From assembly GCA_030765045.1 (NCBI GenBank), contig CM060963.1, positions 117,077,235 to 117,141,234 on the forward strand: a stretch of DNA of 64,000 nucleotides. The letters are read 5' to 3'. This document shows, piece after piece, positions 36,331 to 46,312 of this stretch. The first letter of the stretch is position 1. Each line of letters begins with the position of its first letter. Below the pieces are notes generated by a model that was given only the letters and a program-made list of their open reading frames with translations, was not told the DNA's origin and ran no database searches. A program made the translations under genes and the position numbers. This stretch comes from Tenodera sinensis. Its lineage: Eukaryota; Arthropoda; Insecta; Mantodea; Mantidae.

Positions 36331-37467
36331 AAGCAACTACTTGTTCAGTCAGCAAATTTTGTACTCCATTTCAAATGTATATCTAAAACCTCCAGTTTGA
36401 AAACCTACGATGACGGAAGATAAAGTATGCAAATCAAAGAATTAAATGGTATCACACTACAATTCCCTTCTGTCAAATCGGTTCTTTAAACTAAATGGTA
36501 CAGAAGGTAATTAACATGCATAACAATGTAGCTAACACCTTGAGCGTAAAGCTAAGTGATCCAGTTTGGTGCAAGGTATTCTCACTTCCTACAAGTTAAT
36601 GCAGGTTGCGTTAAGCCGAGCAGCCTGCATGACTACTGCTTTCCATCCTCTTCCTCTTATTCACGTCTATTACCGCTGTGTTTACTTGCAGTTGCATAAT
36701 GGAGGAATTTCGGCGCTTCACGCTCTGGTTGTCTAAGTGAAGTTGCCACAGTCACTAGCCCGCCCGCCCGCCTCTTCTTTGTTGTGAGATACGGTAATGG
36801 AGTGCGAAGTACCAATTAACTTCCTGCGGTCCAGTCCACATGCACTCTCCTTGGACAATGAATAAAACGAGTTAATCCGTCACTACTATTGGCATCAGCT
36901 TTACTTGTCCCTTCGATTTGGTACATTTAGTCTTCTCGTATTAAATATACTGTGGCAAAATTACAATTCGACAAATCCCACTTCTGACACCAGTGAGACA
37001 ACCATGACAAAAGTATAGTTAAATTACTCGTTTCTCACTTTATTTTCTTCTAAATTTGTAGCACATATACACAGTCCTGATCAGGCATGGGGATGAGGGG
37101 TGAAAGGAATGCAATCGAGTATTTACCTTCTCCACCTTAACCCCATTACCAAATGCAGGCCACCTGTTGTTTCTGTTTCTGTTTATTTACGTATACGCAC
37201 GTCTTTACATATAAGTTCCAAGACGTACAGTGGCTGAATCGAATAGAAACATGATGTATTGGTTTTGTGATTTTGATTTTCTTTTAGTATAAGAAACACA
37301 ATGTTTTATTTTTACTAGGAACAAAAAAATACTTGTACCCATTCAACTTTGAAGCATCTTTTTTTACCTTGTTATGCAACATGATTCCATCATTAACAAA
37401 ATTTGAGGGACTGGCCGGTTCTCTGAGGTAGATAGATAACAGCGGGGGCGCGGCCTGGTAGCTCACT
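36331..37467. other. Mostly unassigned sequence with an LTR-end-like fragment
   Basis: About 36990-37070 reads TTTCTCACTTTATTTTCTTC after TGACAAAAGTATAG, resembling the 3' end of the LTR-like family on the minus strand (AATAAAGTGAGAAA before a TTTTGTCA-type end). Nothing else was identified. Confidence 0.35.
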
Positions 37468-37794
37468 GTATGTGTGTATATGTGTATGTGTGTGTGTGTC
37501 TGTTGTGTGTGTGTCTGTGTCTGTCTGTGTGTGTCTGTGTGTCTGTCTGTGTGTGTCTGTGTGTCTGTCTGTGTGTGTCTGTGTGTGTCTGTGTGTGTCT
37601 GTGTCTGTGTGTGTCTGTGTGTATGTGTGTGTGTGTGTGTGTGTGTCTGTCTGCATGTGTCTGTGTGTCTGTCTGTGTGTGTCTGTGTGTGTCTGTCAGT
37701 GTGTGTGTCTGTGTGTGTGTCTGTCTGCATGTGTCTGTCTGTGTGTGTGTCTGTGTGTCTGTCTGTGTGTGTCTGTGTGTGTCTGTCAGTGTGT

Positions 37795-37835
<41 letters not shown>
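37468..37835. repeat. GTGTCT-type compound microsatellite
   Basis: GT dinucleotides regularly punctuated by CT, giving GTGTGTCT, GTCTGTCT and longer imperfect repeats of whole segments (GTCTGTCAGTGTGTGTGTCT occurs twice). It fills the family A slot. Open frames on either strand in this tract are artefacts. Confidence 0.96.
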
Positions 37836-38313
37836 CAGCATAACTAAAGAATGAAAAGCCGGTTAAAAACTACAGTTGGTATTTCAGTTTAATATATTAT
37901 AAGGATGTGACACGAAGATTGGGAAGAAAATTCGTCCACCCTAAACTACCCTTTAGATGGCAAATTTTTCAAAAATGGCTGTAACGATCTTGATTAAAAT
38001 GATATATGCTGAAGATAATTTTCTGGCAAATGAAATGTATATTTTGAGTTTTCTGACTATAGCCCATATAGTCCTGTTTACTCTGGATGACTTTTGCGCA
38101 ATTGGTAAACCGTAAGAGATAGAGCATCTTAATATACGAAAATGCTTATCTTGCTAAAACACACAATTTATGTCGAAATAAATTCTTTTGTGGAGTGAAC
38201 CATTTCGGAAATGTCCCTTGTTATTTCTAGGAGTTTTGCAATACTTAAACTTTTCTCAAATGGAAGATCATTATTCATTTTTTTATATCTTAGCCATACA
38301 AAGAGAACGGAAT

Positions 38314-38407
38314 CTCAAAGCATTAAAGGGGCTCTAATGACCTAGCTGTCGACGGGCCCTTAAGCCCTAATCACTCACTCACTCACTCACTCACTCAAAG
38401 CATTAAA
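38314..38407 (+). mobile_element. 66-bp ACTC-tailed retroposon with 14-bp TSD
   Basis: The insert 38328-38393 starts GGGGCTCTAATGACCTAGCT, contains GTCGACGGGCCCTTAAGCCC, and ends in about six CACT/ACTC units. It is flanked by perfect copies of CTCAAAGCATTAAA (38314-38327 and 38394-38407). Because it interrupts the otherwise continuous family A block AATCTCAAAGCATTAAAAGA, the empty-site sequence is known and the insert is exact. Confidence 0.9.
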
Positions 38408-38587
38408 AGATTTGACTATCGCTCAAAGCCTTGTGTATTCCCTTATTCGCTTGCATCTACAAGGAAATAAGTACTAAAATAATCTCTGCAAATGTTTATC
38501 TCGACTAACATGAAGATAGAGGAATAAGCGTGTAAGAATATTTAGTACAACAGTAAAGAAAGTCATGTGAGTGCAACATATCAGATT

Positions 38588-41500
38588 GTTTTAATATGAT
38601 TATCTTAAACTATCTTTCTTTATAACACTCCGCAGTTGTGACGATGCCCAATTTAAATCTGCGCGTTTTTAAGTATTTGCGATAGACCCAAGGTAGCAAT
38701 GGTATTAACTTTCACCTTTTCCAATACCTTTGCTCTTTAACGCTCACTGGTTTGAAATGGAAAGGTATTAGTAGTATGTCCTAATTATGGCACTAAAAAT
38801 CTGGACTCGTATAGTAAGAGTCAATCTTGTCTGCGTTATCAGAGAAAACCTACAAATTTTATGTCTCTCATCCAAACAAATCCCCGCCCCCTCTTCGTTT
38901 TCTCTGCTTTCTGTTGTTGTTTGATGTCACAGAAGATCCTCTTCGAGCCAAGAGGAATCAAGTGAGGTGGTCAATAGTGAATGCTGGACCACTCTTCATA
39001 ATACGTGATAGAGAACTTACCTCCTTCCAATGATGAGTTTTTCCCTTAAAAACGTTGACCACTGTATTTAACCTCGAAAGAGAAATTTGCTGCTAAGGTT
39101 CAAATGCATCAAGTCATCGAGGTCATGTTATACTTCAGCTTATGTCGTTTCAAAAGAACTGGTTAATAAGCCTGTTGTAAATGAACTTTTTGAATCCTTC
39201 CGAACATCTTCCTGTAATAATTTTTTGATTATGCTGTAATATGGACAAGTTACCTCTTTGCGTAAAAAATGTATAATTAAGTTGCAGAAGGCATTGGTTC
39301 AGTTGATATATTGATTTTCTGTTACCATGGCGACACGAATGTGTTACTTACTTGCCGAGGTCTTATTTGGGTTTGACATTAGATTCCTTATGTTGGGATG
39401 TGCGCAAAGTCCTGCTATTTCTCTACGCTGTAATTGAATATTACTTGGACATTTCAGAGGTCAAGTGTCAAACATAGTCGTTTTCTAGCACTGCTTGGAG
39501 ATACTCAGCAGCAATCATTGTGGATAAATGAGTGAATGAACAAATGGATACTGTACAAAGAACATTTCACTGCACCTCACTCCATGTCACATTGTCATCG
39601 TTATACGAAGTCATGACCATTTCATTGGTTCTTTTAAGTCACGGTGCAAGAATGTGCCATTCCTTTTACTAGATAACCTTAAACAATAACCAAAACAAAG
39701 GATGAACTTGATGAGCGCCCAGCTTAGCGAAATGTATAATGTGCCTGTGGAGAAGATTTTCAGGGGGTGCAAATTAAAGCTTGAGTGGTATTCATTAAAT
39801 ACTAGCAAGGTAACACTTTATAAGAAAAAAGTAAACAGAACAGCTTTATCACAGTAGTATAAACGTTTGTTGTCGCACAGAAGCATAAACTAACTAAATA
39901 AATAAGTGAATAAGTAAATAATAACTCAACAAGTAAATAAAGTAGCGTGTTTTCCCTTGGTCAATGTACCTTTAGTAACCTATTGCTGATCATTATTGCG
40001 TATAAATAATAATATAACAACTTTATTGCCATAACATGTATTGCCATATTCATGTAAATGATATATCATCTCTAGATTTTAAAGATGGTTTGTCAAATAG
40101 AAGAAAATAGTATTTTATTTAATAACACAGATCTTCATTCTCACAAATGTACCGTAATTATAAATCACTGTATGTACAGAACCATATATGATCTATTATA
40201 TTAAAGTTGAAAGTAAAGGCTAAGGATGTCTAAAATAACTTTGATAAATGAACAAGGGTGGCTTAGTTTTTGGAAGGTGACCCGAAGATCCCATTACACA
40301 ATGTATGAAATCGTGTCAAACCTAACCTACCCGAACACTGTTCATAGTCCTTGATTAAAAGATATAATGGGCTTCATTTGCATCTCATAGCTTAATGTTA
40401 AGTAGTTTTAGGATAAAGTAGAATTAACAATAGCCAAAATATAGTAAATCTACCAAGAATATATATGTTTTTCGCATAAAAAGTCTCAGGTTATGCAATT
40501 TGGCATTCTATATTCAGTAACAGACAAAGCATGCATCACAGCATCCGAAAACAGTATAAGAGGGCGTTGATAATAAAAAGTAATCATTAACACAAGGACA
40601 TAAAACTTGGGCATAAACTTAGCTCGATATGTTATCATTAACAACGAGAAACTTAAAACAGCAACTAATCAACGGCTGACTTCTGCGAAGCAGCTATCGA
40701 CACAGAAGAGATTAGGCACACTGACGGGCATAAAAGGTGGCCCATTCCACTATGTTTCTGTTTTCCTCCGTAGAGTTTCACTTCAGGTAACCAACATTTG
40801 ATTCCACTCATCCAGTATGAAACACCTTCACTTAGATAGCTAAACAAATAAAGGTTTAACGAAGTATACCAGTTCCTAAGTGGTAAAGAAGTACTTGCAC
40901 TCATCGTTAAACTAGACGCAAGCTACGCCATTACATTAGAATCTTTAACTCTATAACTACCAAGCGGGGTACGTGTGACCCAAAGTTATATTTTTTTCTT
41001 GTTTAGATGTGAAATCGGCAGATTTACTTAATGACCTTTTGTTATGGTCATATATTCTAGTTACCTCATATCTGTTGTGTTGGTTGCATAACTAAGTGAA
41101 TAAGATGAAAATAATGTATATTTTTATTGAGTGGCGTCTCTGTTGCAGAAGGCAAAATGATTGGATCTGACATCAGATCTTCCCCGCATGAAGTAAATCA
41201 CGTGATAGCAGTTGATTCCACTCTAATGCCCTGAACTCCTTATTTGCGATGTCAGTCTAATTATAAAATGGACTATTCTCTGTTCCGGTTACTCAGGTAA
41301 TAGAGATGGTTACACTGGTAAACGATGGGGCCATCTCTCGTCGGCAGCAAAAGAAATAGCTGCGTTCCATTATCAGTCACGTTTTATGCATGTTAGTAGT
41401 ATATATGTATGTACTAACTAAAAAGAGTAAAGAACCCACGCTTACAAAAAGTATCTCCTACCCTACAGTTTGTTTTGCTGCGATTTTTATAGATATCCAA

Positions 41501-41838
41501 TTGACTCTTGACCCGTGATCTTACACGGAAAGGCTGTTTGCGAGTAAATACTTGGTGACGAAAACTCTGATGTGAGATGGCAGAACAATCAGAAGAGGAG
41601 GTTTGAGCTCTTGATTGGCTACCTTATTATACGTGATCTAGACATAAACTTGAAACTTGGATCTTCAAACCTCTAAGTTCGCGTTTAATTCAATGTTTAT
41701 TGATATGTATACGTGATTCATTTTGAACGGTTCCATTAGTATTGCGACGCCGGGCGTCGGCCGCACACTTCAAAGAGGCACTAAAGGTCAAGGGACCTCA
41801 CACCACTGTGCGGTAAATTAACAACGTTAGCAATGAAG
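38588..41838. other. Unassigned sequence, 3.2 kb
   Basis: No gene, SINE or transposon protein recognised. There is a small AAATAAGT-type tract (about 39888-39945). Open frames up to 79 codons have no family signature. Confidence 0.4.
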
Positions 41839-42045
41839 TGCGGCAGACAAAAAGAGTTCCAGATTGTTTGTGAAACTTTCGACTGCATCTTGTTTATGAG
41901 AAGTGTCGAGAAGAGTTGGAGTTCGAGAAAAATCCGTTCTACGTCATTCTTGCCTATATAAGCGAGGTGAGAGGGCAAGAGAAGCCAATTTTTATTAAAG
42001 AGCCATTACGTGTTGAATGAGACACTGTTATCAGTTAGTTTTAAG

Positions 42046-42105
<60 letters not shown>

Positions 42106-42411
42106 CGCCAGAGAGACAGAGAGAGTGTGTGTGTGTGTGTCTGTGTGTGTGTGTACAGGCATCGAGAGAAGTTTGAGTGTGTCTTGAGAGACAATTTTGG
42201 AAATTGTGTCGTCGCATCGGAGTTGTTTCTTGTGCAAAGTAGTTTTAATGAGTGTGACCGTCAAAGCAAGCAATTTAAAAGTCACGATTAATTATAAATA
42301 AATTATAAATTGTGTTCCAGATAAAACAAAGAGGACTGTGTTTTTATGATTCAGTTTTAGATTAAAAAAGTGAGAAGAAAAAACGTTACTGGTTTTTGTC
42401 ATTGCGTCACA
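41839..42411 (+). mobile_element. LTR-like block, copy 3
   Basis: It begins around TGCGGCAGAC (compare TGTGGCAGAC in copy 1), then TTCGAGAAAAATCCGTTC, a good TATA box (GCCTATATAAGCGAGG, 41953-41968), a GT repeat at the same relative place as in copy 2, an AATAAA near 42298, and an end TTTTTGTCATTGCGTCACA. Promoter box, polyadenylation signal and TG/CA-like ends are what an LTR needs. No TSD and no internal region are visible. Confidence 0.5.
42051..42154. repeat. GT/GC microsatellite inside LTR-like copy 3
   Basis: About 23 GT units, then (GC)6, a GAGA patch and further GT units. The alternating purine-pyrimidine GT-GC run could adopt Z-DNA. Confidence 0.95.
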
Positions 42412-43091
42412 CTACATTATAATTTAAGTACCGAAAGAGCAAAAAACGTCTGAACGGGCTGCGCGGGTCTTGCCTCCCGCTTCCTGGCACTCTTTGTCGT
42501 CTGCCGCTATCTTAGAAAGATGCGGATGAAACCATTCAACTTTTTAAAGCTACTTTTAAAGGCTTTACTTACCAATTTTGGCACCTCTTTAAGAAACTAT
42601 CCATCACTAGCCGTAGTTCACGTTGAGAAATGCTGGCAATTTCCTGGCGGATATTTTGTTTTAATTCTTCCAGGTTGTGTGAGTTTGTCTTGTACACTTT
42701 ATGTTTTAAGATACCCCAGAGATAGAAGTCGCAGGGGTTTAGGTCGGGGGATCTAGGGGACTACAAATCTCTAGTAATAATTATTTCAGGAAACACACTT
42801 TCAATAGTTCTCATTGAAAGATTGGCCGCATGAACTGTTGCAGAGTCTTGTTGAAAAAAATACTATGTGTTTCACTCATATGACTTTCTCTACTCTTGTG
42901 CTAACCATTGTTAAAATCTCCTACTCCTCTCTCTTCTTCGTGTTGGTTCTAATAAACAATTTGCAGATATTATCTTATTGGTTATTTTCTTGTAGGTACA
43001 AGGTGAATATGGGAATACAGTAGGCTTTGAAGGATAGCTAAATCTTTTAAATCTTTCAAATTCCGTTCTCTTTGCAGGCTAACATAAAAAA

Positions 43092-43962
43092 TCAGATGTG
43101 TTGCACTCACATGACTTTCTCTACTCTTGTACTAACCATTCTTACAAACTCTTATTCCTATATCTTCTTCGTGTTAGTTAAAATAAACATTTGTACAAAT
43201 TATCTTATTGCTTATTTCCTTGTAGGTGCAAGGGGAATATTGGAATACAGTAGGCTTTGTGCGATAGTCAAATCTTTTACAGCTTTGAGATTCCGTTCTC
43301 TTTGTACACGTAACATATAAAAAAATGAACAACGATGACCCATTTCACGAAAGTTCCAAGTTTTCCGAAACTCACACACATAACAAGGTATATCTCCGAA
43401 ATGGTTCACCCTACAAGAAAATTTATTGAGACATAAATTGTGTATTTTAGCAAGATCTACATTTTTTGTATAGTATAATTTGGTCTATCTCTAACGGTTT
43501 ACCAGTTATGCAAAAGTCGTCCAGAGTAAATACGACTACAGGGGCTATAGCCAGAAAATTCAAGATATACATTTCATTTATCATAAAAATATCTCAAACA
43601 TATGACATTTTAATCAAAATCGTTAGAGCCATTTTCAAGAAAATCAAAATTTTCGAAAAATTTTCCATGTAAAGGGTAGTTTAGGGTGGGGCTATTTTCT
43701 TCAAAATCTTCGTGTCACATCCTTGAACGACATTAAACTTAAATACCAACTTTGGTTTTTAACCGACTTTTTGTTTTTGAGCTATGCTGTCCACAGACTG
43801 ATAGACTGACAGATTGACACACAGACACACACACGGACCTTTTTCTAAAAATGTTTTTTTTTTTGGATTCAGGGGGCCTCAAAACATGAATTTCCGGTGA
43901 AATCTCGACTTCGAATTTTTGGGTGGAATACAATACTTCCCCTACTTACCAGTAGAGAAAGT
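43092..43962 (-). mobile_element. Family A element, complete reference copy (871 bp)
   Basis: Because it sits inside another copy of the same family, both junctions are exact. It starts TCAGATGTGTTGCACTCACA after TAAAAAA and ends CAGTAGAGAAAGT before AAAAATGA. TAAAAA on both sides (43085-43090 and 43962-43967) is a candidate 5-6 bp target duplication. Order on the minus strand: hairpin (ACTTTCTCTACT...AGTAGG), TTGTATTCCACCC, ACCGGAAATTCATG, slot (short CTGTCTG/GT repeat), GTCGGTTAAAAACCAAAGTT, the conserved body and the distal end. It has no open frame of note. Confidence 0.92.
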
Positions 43963-44414
43963 AAAAATGAATTACAATGTTCTATTTGACGAAAGTTTAA
44001 GTTCTGCAAAACTCACACAAATAACAAGAAATATCACCGAAATGGTTCCTTCTACAAGAAAAATATTTGTTTTATTTATTTTGACATAAATTGAGTATAT
44101 TAGCAAGGTCTATACTTTTTGTATGTTAAGATTTACCTGTTATGCAAAGGTCATCAAGAGTAAACAGAACTACATATCCAGAAAATTTAAAATATATATT
44201 TCATTTGTCATAAAAACATCTTAAACATATGGCATTCTAATCATAATTGTTAGAGCCATTATCGAGAAAATAAAAATTTTCAAAAAATTCTACATTCAAA
44301 GAATGGCTTAGGGTGGAGGAATTCTCTTCAAGATCTCCATGTCGTATCCTTAATAGATGTTAAACTTAAATACCAACTTTGGTTTACGACCAACCTTTTG
44401 TTTCTGAGTTAAAC

Positions 44415-44482
44415 TGTTCACACACACACAGACACACACACACAGACACACACACACACGCGCGCGCGCGCGCACACACACA

Positions 44483-44530
<48 letters not shown>
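44415..44530. repeat. Compound CA, GC and CT microsatellite (family A slot)
   Basis: CA units with CAGA interruptions, then (GC)8 at 44459-44474, CA, and about 24 CT units (44486-44530). It occupies the simple-repeat slot of the outer family A copy. Confidence 0.95.
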
Positions 44531-44534
<4 letters not shown>

Positions 44535-44901
44535 GACACACATGGACCTTTTTCTAAAAAATGGTTTTTTTTTGTTTTGTTTTTTTTTTTATTCAGGGGT
44601 CTCAAAACATATATTTCCGTTGAAATCTCGACATCGAACTTTGGGTGGAATACAATACTTTCTCTACTTACTATACTTAGCAGAGAAAGTAAAAAGGCAT
44701 AATCACGCTCCTAGTCTGTTAATTCTCTAAGAAAAAGTGCCAAAATTGTGTTTACGTATGTCGAGTGTCAACTGTTGACTTGAAAAGAATTGGCCCTACG
44801 ACCCGGAACCTAGTATACTTCATGAAGTACGTCTTCATGATGGAACATTTGATGAATAGTACGCCATTAGCGGAGAAAAGTTTCTCAGAGCTCCAATAAG
44901 C

Positions 44902-45053
44902 GATGTCTATATCCGGGGTAACTTAATAAAAACTGCACTAGACAAGCTCGCGCTCTCTGGAAGGATTAAAACAAAATATCCGTCAGGAGATTTCCAGCAT
45001 TTCTCAACGTGAACTACGGCGAGTGATGGATAGTTTCCTAAAGAGGTGTTAAA
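44902..45053 (+). pseudogene. Mariner-like transposase C-terminus, second inverted copy
   Basis: Positions 44902-44930 read S-D-V-Y-I-R-G-N-L, corresponding to C-D-F-Y-L-W-G-I-L in the other copy. After a frameshift comes LEGLKQNIRQEISSISQREL, then RRVMDSFLKRC and a stop, three codons short of the other copy. It is in the opposite orientation to 42569-44880 and lacks everything upstream of the third catalytic motif. Confidence 0.78.
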
Positions 45054-45242
45054 AATGTAAGGACCACGACAGTGACTAGTTTCAGCATCTTCTTTCATTA
45101 AGTTTTTAATTAAATTATTTTAAAATGTTGCACGATTTCATCCAAGCCTTTCTATGATGATAACGGTAACCAGCGCCGATGAAGCCGACAGGCAAAACAC
45201 CGCGCAGCCCGTTCGGAACTTCTTTGTTCTCCTGGCAGTTTA

Positions 45243-46258
45243 AGTTTACGTTACACTTACCCTTAATTTTCGTTGCTAATGGGACTTACAGAATGAAAGT
45301 AGTTCACTTTCTTGTGTGATGACGCAATGACTTGCAGTTGCAGGAGCTGTTACAAGAGAACAAGTGAAAACGAGGCTAGGTTCAAGTTCAAAACCGCCAT
45401 CCAATTAGGTAACGTAACGCCGTCCATTCGCATTTCGATACGCTTGTTGAGCGCGTGCACCCATTCCAGTTTTAATTTGCATCAAGCCGGGCGTTAATGA
45501 ATAGACAAACAAGGGAAAACAGCTTTACACTTCATGAATTCGGCTTTATCACATTACAGGCCGCGATATAATCAACTTTTAAACCGGAATATTTACCATA
45601 GAGGAGCATCTGGTGCGGGACGGTTGCACATAGCCTGTCTTGGCAGTACATCATTTTCACATCCTCTCTAAGCTCGAGATCGATGCGCGCGCGTTTAAAT
45701 GTAATATGACTATCAACTGCTAACCCGGCCGCAGTTATGATGTCGCTCGTAATGGTTAGCAGCGGGAAACAGTAGCCGCTTAAGGGGAGGCATCTGTGAA
45801 TATCACTAACATCCACAAGTTTTACCCCAATCATGTGAAAATTTGTATCCATGTGTGCCAAAGTGTATCTAGTAGGCCTAGTAAATTTCACTTTTCTATA
45901 TAAGATATTGCTTTGCAAACAATAGTATAAGAAACGCTTCATATAAAATATTAGTTGTTATAAATAAAGTAAACTCTAACTATGTACGTATTTATTTTTA
46001 TTATGTCTACAAAACATGGTACTTTTATTTGGCTGTGTCAAACACTTTTAGAGAACAAAAATTATGAAGTACATCGATGCCCAGTTTTCTTCAAATTATT
46101 AATAATTTTCAAAATCAAAATTCAATAACAAACTGCTCTATCTAGATCATTTAAAATATCAGGTTTTGTTAAGCACCTGCCTAAGAATATGTAAGCAACA
46201 TTTCAAAGAACTCAATTAAGAATTGCACTAGAAGGACTATTTTGAAGATTAAAGAATG

Positions 46259-46312
<54 letters not shown>

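Larger units (their letters stand above)
37468..38587 (+). mobile_element. Family A element with expanded slot and a nested retroposon
   Basis: The slot is expanded to about 370 bp of GT/CT repeat. After it come GCCGGTTAAAAACTACAG, GGATGTGACACGAAGATT, ACCCTAAACTACCCTTTA, TGAACCATTTCGGAAATG and the terminus GTGAGTGCAACATATCAGAT (38568-38587). It is interrupted at 38328-38393 by a 66-bp retroposon. The hairpin end before the slot is missing. Confidence 0.92.
42861..44690 (-). mobile_element. Family A element, outer copy, split by an inner copy
   Basis: Left part 42861-43091 (TATGTGTTTCACTCATATGA to AACATAAAAAA) and right part 43963-44690 (AAAAATGAATTACAATGTTC to CAGAGAAAGT) are consecutive in the family consensus, so they form one element of about 959 bp carrying an insertion. 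It lies in an A-run of the mariner relic: GTTGAAAAAAATAC on the left and AAAAAGGCATAATC on the right, where the transposase reading resumes. Confidence 0.88.
42569..44880 (-). pseudogene. Mariner-like transposase, broken and split
   Basis: Reading minus from about 44880: a decayed HHEDVLHEVY segment, VVGPILFKSTVD, FFLEN then LTD-stop-ERDYAFF up to 44691. An 1830-bp insertion follows. The frame resumes at 42859 with YFFQQDSATVHAANLSMRTI, ESVFPEIIITRDL, an in-frame TAG where related proteins have W, SPRSPDLNPCDFYLWGILK, and a C-terminal helix-rich segment to RCQNW and stop (42569-42571). Two acidic positions of a DD-D triad are visible: D in QQD and D in PCD, 38 residues apart by my count. R-S-P-D-L-x-P-x-D-F/Y is the classic third-motif context of IS630/Tc1/mariner transposases. 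The N-terminal helix-turn-helix half is not found. Nonsense codons, frameshifts and the insertion make it inactive. Confidence 0.8.
42427..45242. mobile_element. Mariner-like relic with inverted 3' ends, interrupted by family A
   Basis: The left end (about 42427-42690) and the reverse complement of the right end (about 44935-45242) are copies of the same transposon 3' region: GAACGGGCTGCGCGG near the border, then the C-terminal transposase codons (42569-42680 and 44940-45053). Between them the left arm's transposase continues, interrupted at 42860 by family A and resuming at 44691. The unit is therefore an inverted pair of transposon ends with an incomplete middle. Confidence 0.75.

Noticed and set aside
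35218..36336. 372-, 316- and 291-codon minus-strand frames rich in Phe, Ser and Leu
   Set aside because: Translation of the GAAA/GAAG polypurine tract. Tetranucleotide repeats stay open in all frames, so length is no evidence of coding.
37284..37854. Cys/Val-rich plus-strand frames and a Thr/His-rich minus-strand frame
   Set aside because: Translation of the GT/CT repeat in the family A slot.
38328..38407. Possible CRISPR-like or satellite array of CACT units
   Set aside because: A pure tetranucleotide tail of a short retroposon, with no spacers; CRISPR is not expected in this kind of genome.
43092..43962. Family A as a Helitron or as a tRNA SINE
   Set aside because: No 5' TC with 3' CTRR terminus at the defined borders, and no A/B-box promoter. 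The hairpin and A-run are noted, but the class is left open.
46259..46311. TA run as an AT-rich origin or matrix attachment site
   Set aside because: A simple dinucleotide microsatellite with no supporting context.
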